NCBI RefSeq assembly: GCF_900107455.1
Contig: NZ_FNQB01000003.1
Span: 1,364,001-1,428,000 of the forward strand
Direction of reading: 5' to 3'
Length of the DNA stretch: 64,000 nt
DNA from: Asanoa ishikariensis
GTDB lineage: Bacteria > Actinomycetota > Actinomycetes > Mycobacteriales > Micromonosporaceae
Shown: one piece after another, positions 63,317 through 64,000 of the stretch
Layout of the letters: each line of letters starts with the position of its first letter
Numbering within the stretch: position 1 is the stretch's first letter
Program-made: the position numbers and the translations under genes
Notes under the pieces: generated by a model
Told to the model about the DNA's origin: nothing
The model's input: only the letters and a program-made list of their open reading frames with translations
The model's database searches: none

Positions 63317-64000
63317 TCAGCCTACGGCGACCCGGTAGCGGGCCTCCATGACCTCGATCCGCCCGGCCTGGTCGGCGGTGAGCGTGTCGCAGACCCAGTT
63401 CCAGTGCAGCGCCACCCGGTCGCCCGCCGCCAGCCCGGACAGCAGCGACCACCCGTCGACCGACCACCTCACCGACTCGCGTCGCAGCGAGCCCGGCACC
63501 AGCCCACCACCGGGCGACACCGTCAGCGGCCGGGACTCCACCGTCGCCGTCTCCCCCGTCACCGCGGTCACCACACCCGTGCGGATCCGGCACTGGTCGA
63601 GCACCGAGAGCGCCTGCGGGTGGCCGGTCCGGGCCAACAGCTCCGACCACGGGTAGACCTCGAACACTTGGAACGTGTGGTGCGGCAGGGCTCGGTCGGC
63701 CGCGGAGCGCCAGCTTCCGCCGGACTGGCCGGCGAACCGCGTCGTCAGGAACGACACCAGCGCGGCGGACGAGACGCCGGCCAGCAGGTCGCCGCCGACC
63801 CAGTACGCCTCCACCACCCGTTCGTCGAGCGGGTCCGCGATGCCGGCCGAGGACGCGAGGAACTCCAGATAGGACCACGCACCCTCGAACCGCCTGGCCC
63901 GCCGCGCGATGTCCGCCGTGGCGTCGCCGCGCAGCATCGCCTCCGCGCCCGCCGGGCCGCAGTAGCCCAGCGCGTTCGGCGGGTACGCGTACCGCGCGAA
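63317..64000 (-). CDS. DUF6390-like protein (N-terminus beyond window)
   Basis: 227 residues are visible, ending at a TGA at 63317; the frame is open to the window end. FARYAYPPNALGYCGPAGAE at the visible N-terminus, SYLEFLASSAGIADPLDERV, VYPWSELLARTGHPQAL and HWNWVCDTLT match proteins I recall as DUF6390, often near hydrogenase genes. No function is known. Probable operon with the methyltransferase. Confidence 0.65.
   Translation of the reverse strand, partial: FARYAYPPNALGYCGPAGAEAMLRGDATADIARRARRFEGAWSYLEFLASSAGIADPLDERVVEAYWVGGDLLAGVSSAALVSFLTTRFAGQSGGSWRSAADRALPHHTFQVFEVYPWSELLARTGHPQALSVLDQCRIRTGVVTAVTGETATVESRPLTVSPGGGLVPGSLRRESVRWSVDGWSLLSGLAAGDRVALHWNWVCDTLTADQAGRIEVMEARYRVAVG

Overview
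The window reads as chromosomal DNA of a high-GC filamentous actinomycete, most likely Micromonosporaceae. The basis is very high third-position GC, frequent GTG starts (and one TTG), Tat-exported enzymes, PadR/XRE/TetR regulators beside their targets, many start codons sitting 6-7 bases after a TAnnnT box (leaderless transcripts), and GGAAGGG...CCCTTCC hairpins that I remember from that family. The family placement is inference. I saw no rRNA, tRNA, CRISPR array, insertion sequence or integrase.

Left edge to 16.5 kb. A RiPP locus is cut by the window start: a 58-residue precursor with a FxS-type C-terminus (1217..1393) followed by a radical SAM/SPASM maturase (<1..1183), both on the minus strand. 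Next is a large divergent catabolic region. A six-gene minus-strand operon runs from 7242 to 1525: an M24-fold hydrolase, a two-subunit TPP-dependent E1 dehydrogenase without E2/E3, a bicupin, an atypical SDR and a beta-hydroxyacid dehydrogenase. An XRE-cupin regulator faces it. After the regulator come two Tat-exported amidohydrolases and a complete branched-chain-amino-acid-type ABC importer (lipoprotein, permease, permease-ATPase fusion, ATPase). The import, hydrolysis and oxidation logic is clear; the substrate is not.

16.5-20.2 kb. A Stf0-type sulfotransferase precedes the most unusual locus: an EACC1 protein (17298..17639) overlapping by one base a caspase-like protease fused to a diverged hypoxanthine-type phosphoribosyltransferase (17639..19036). 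This looks like a biological-conflict or regulated-death module. A membrane protein with an operator inside its leaderless promoter converges on it.

20.2-38 kb. Mostly single genes: Imm51 immunity protein, LPxTG/IPT protein, methyltransferase, RibD-like reductase, GH13 enzyme, DUF1801 protein and TetR regulator with paired operators, MmyB-type regulator with two near-identical palindromes, secreted GH11 xylanase, EAL protein, PAP2 phosphatase, flippase-like membrane protein, aldo/keto reductase, repeat-containing secreted protein, STAS protein, and decayed genes (ESX-like fragment, SDR pseudogene).

38-64 kb. M20 peptidase; a three-gene envelope/stress operon; SRPBCC, SDR, Zn-alcohol dehydrogenase and hemerythrin genes; a serine-hydrolase homologue that has lost its active site; phosphoesterase; UbiA prenyltransferase; a second EAL protein; nitrilase; modular peptidoglycan amidase; APC permease; PadR/membrane pair followed by a remnant copy of the permease 3' end; S1 protease; lipoprotein; baeRF protein; SPW protein; dual-specificity phosphatase; two further genes, the last cut by the window end.
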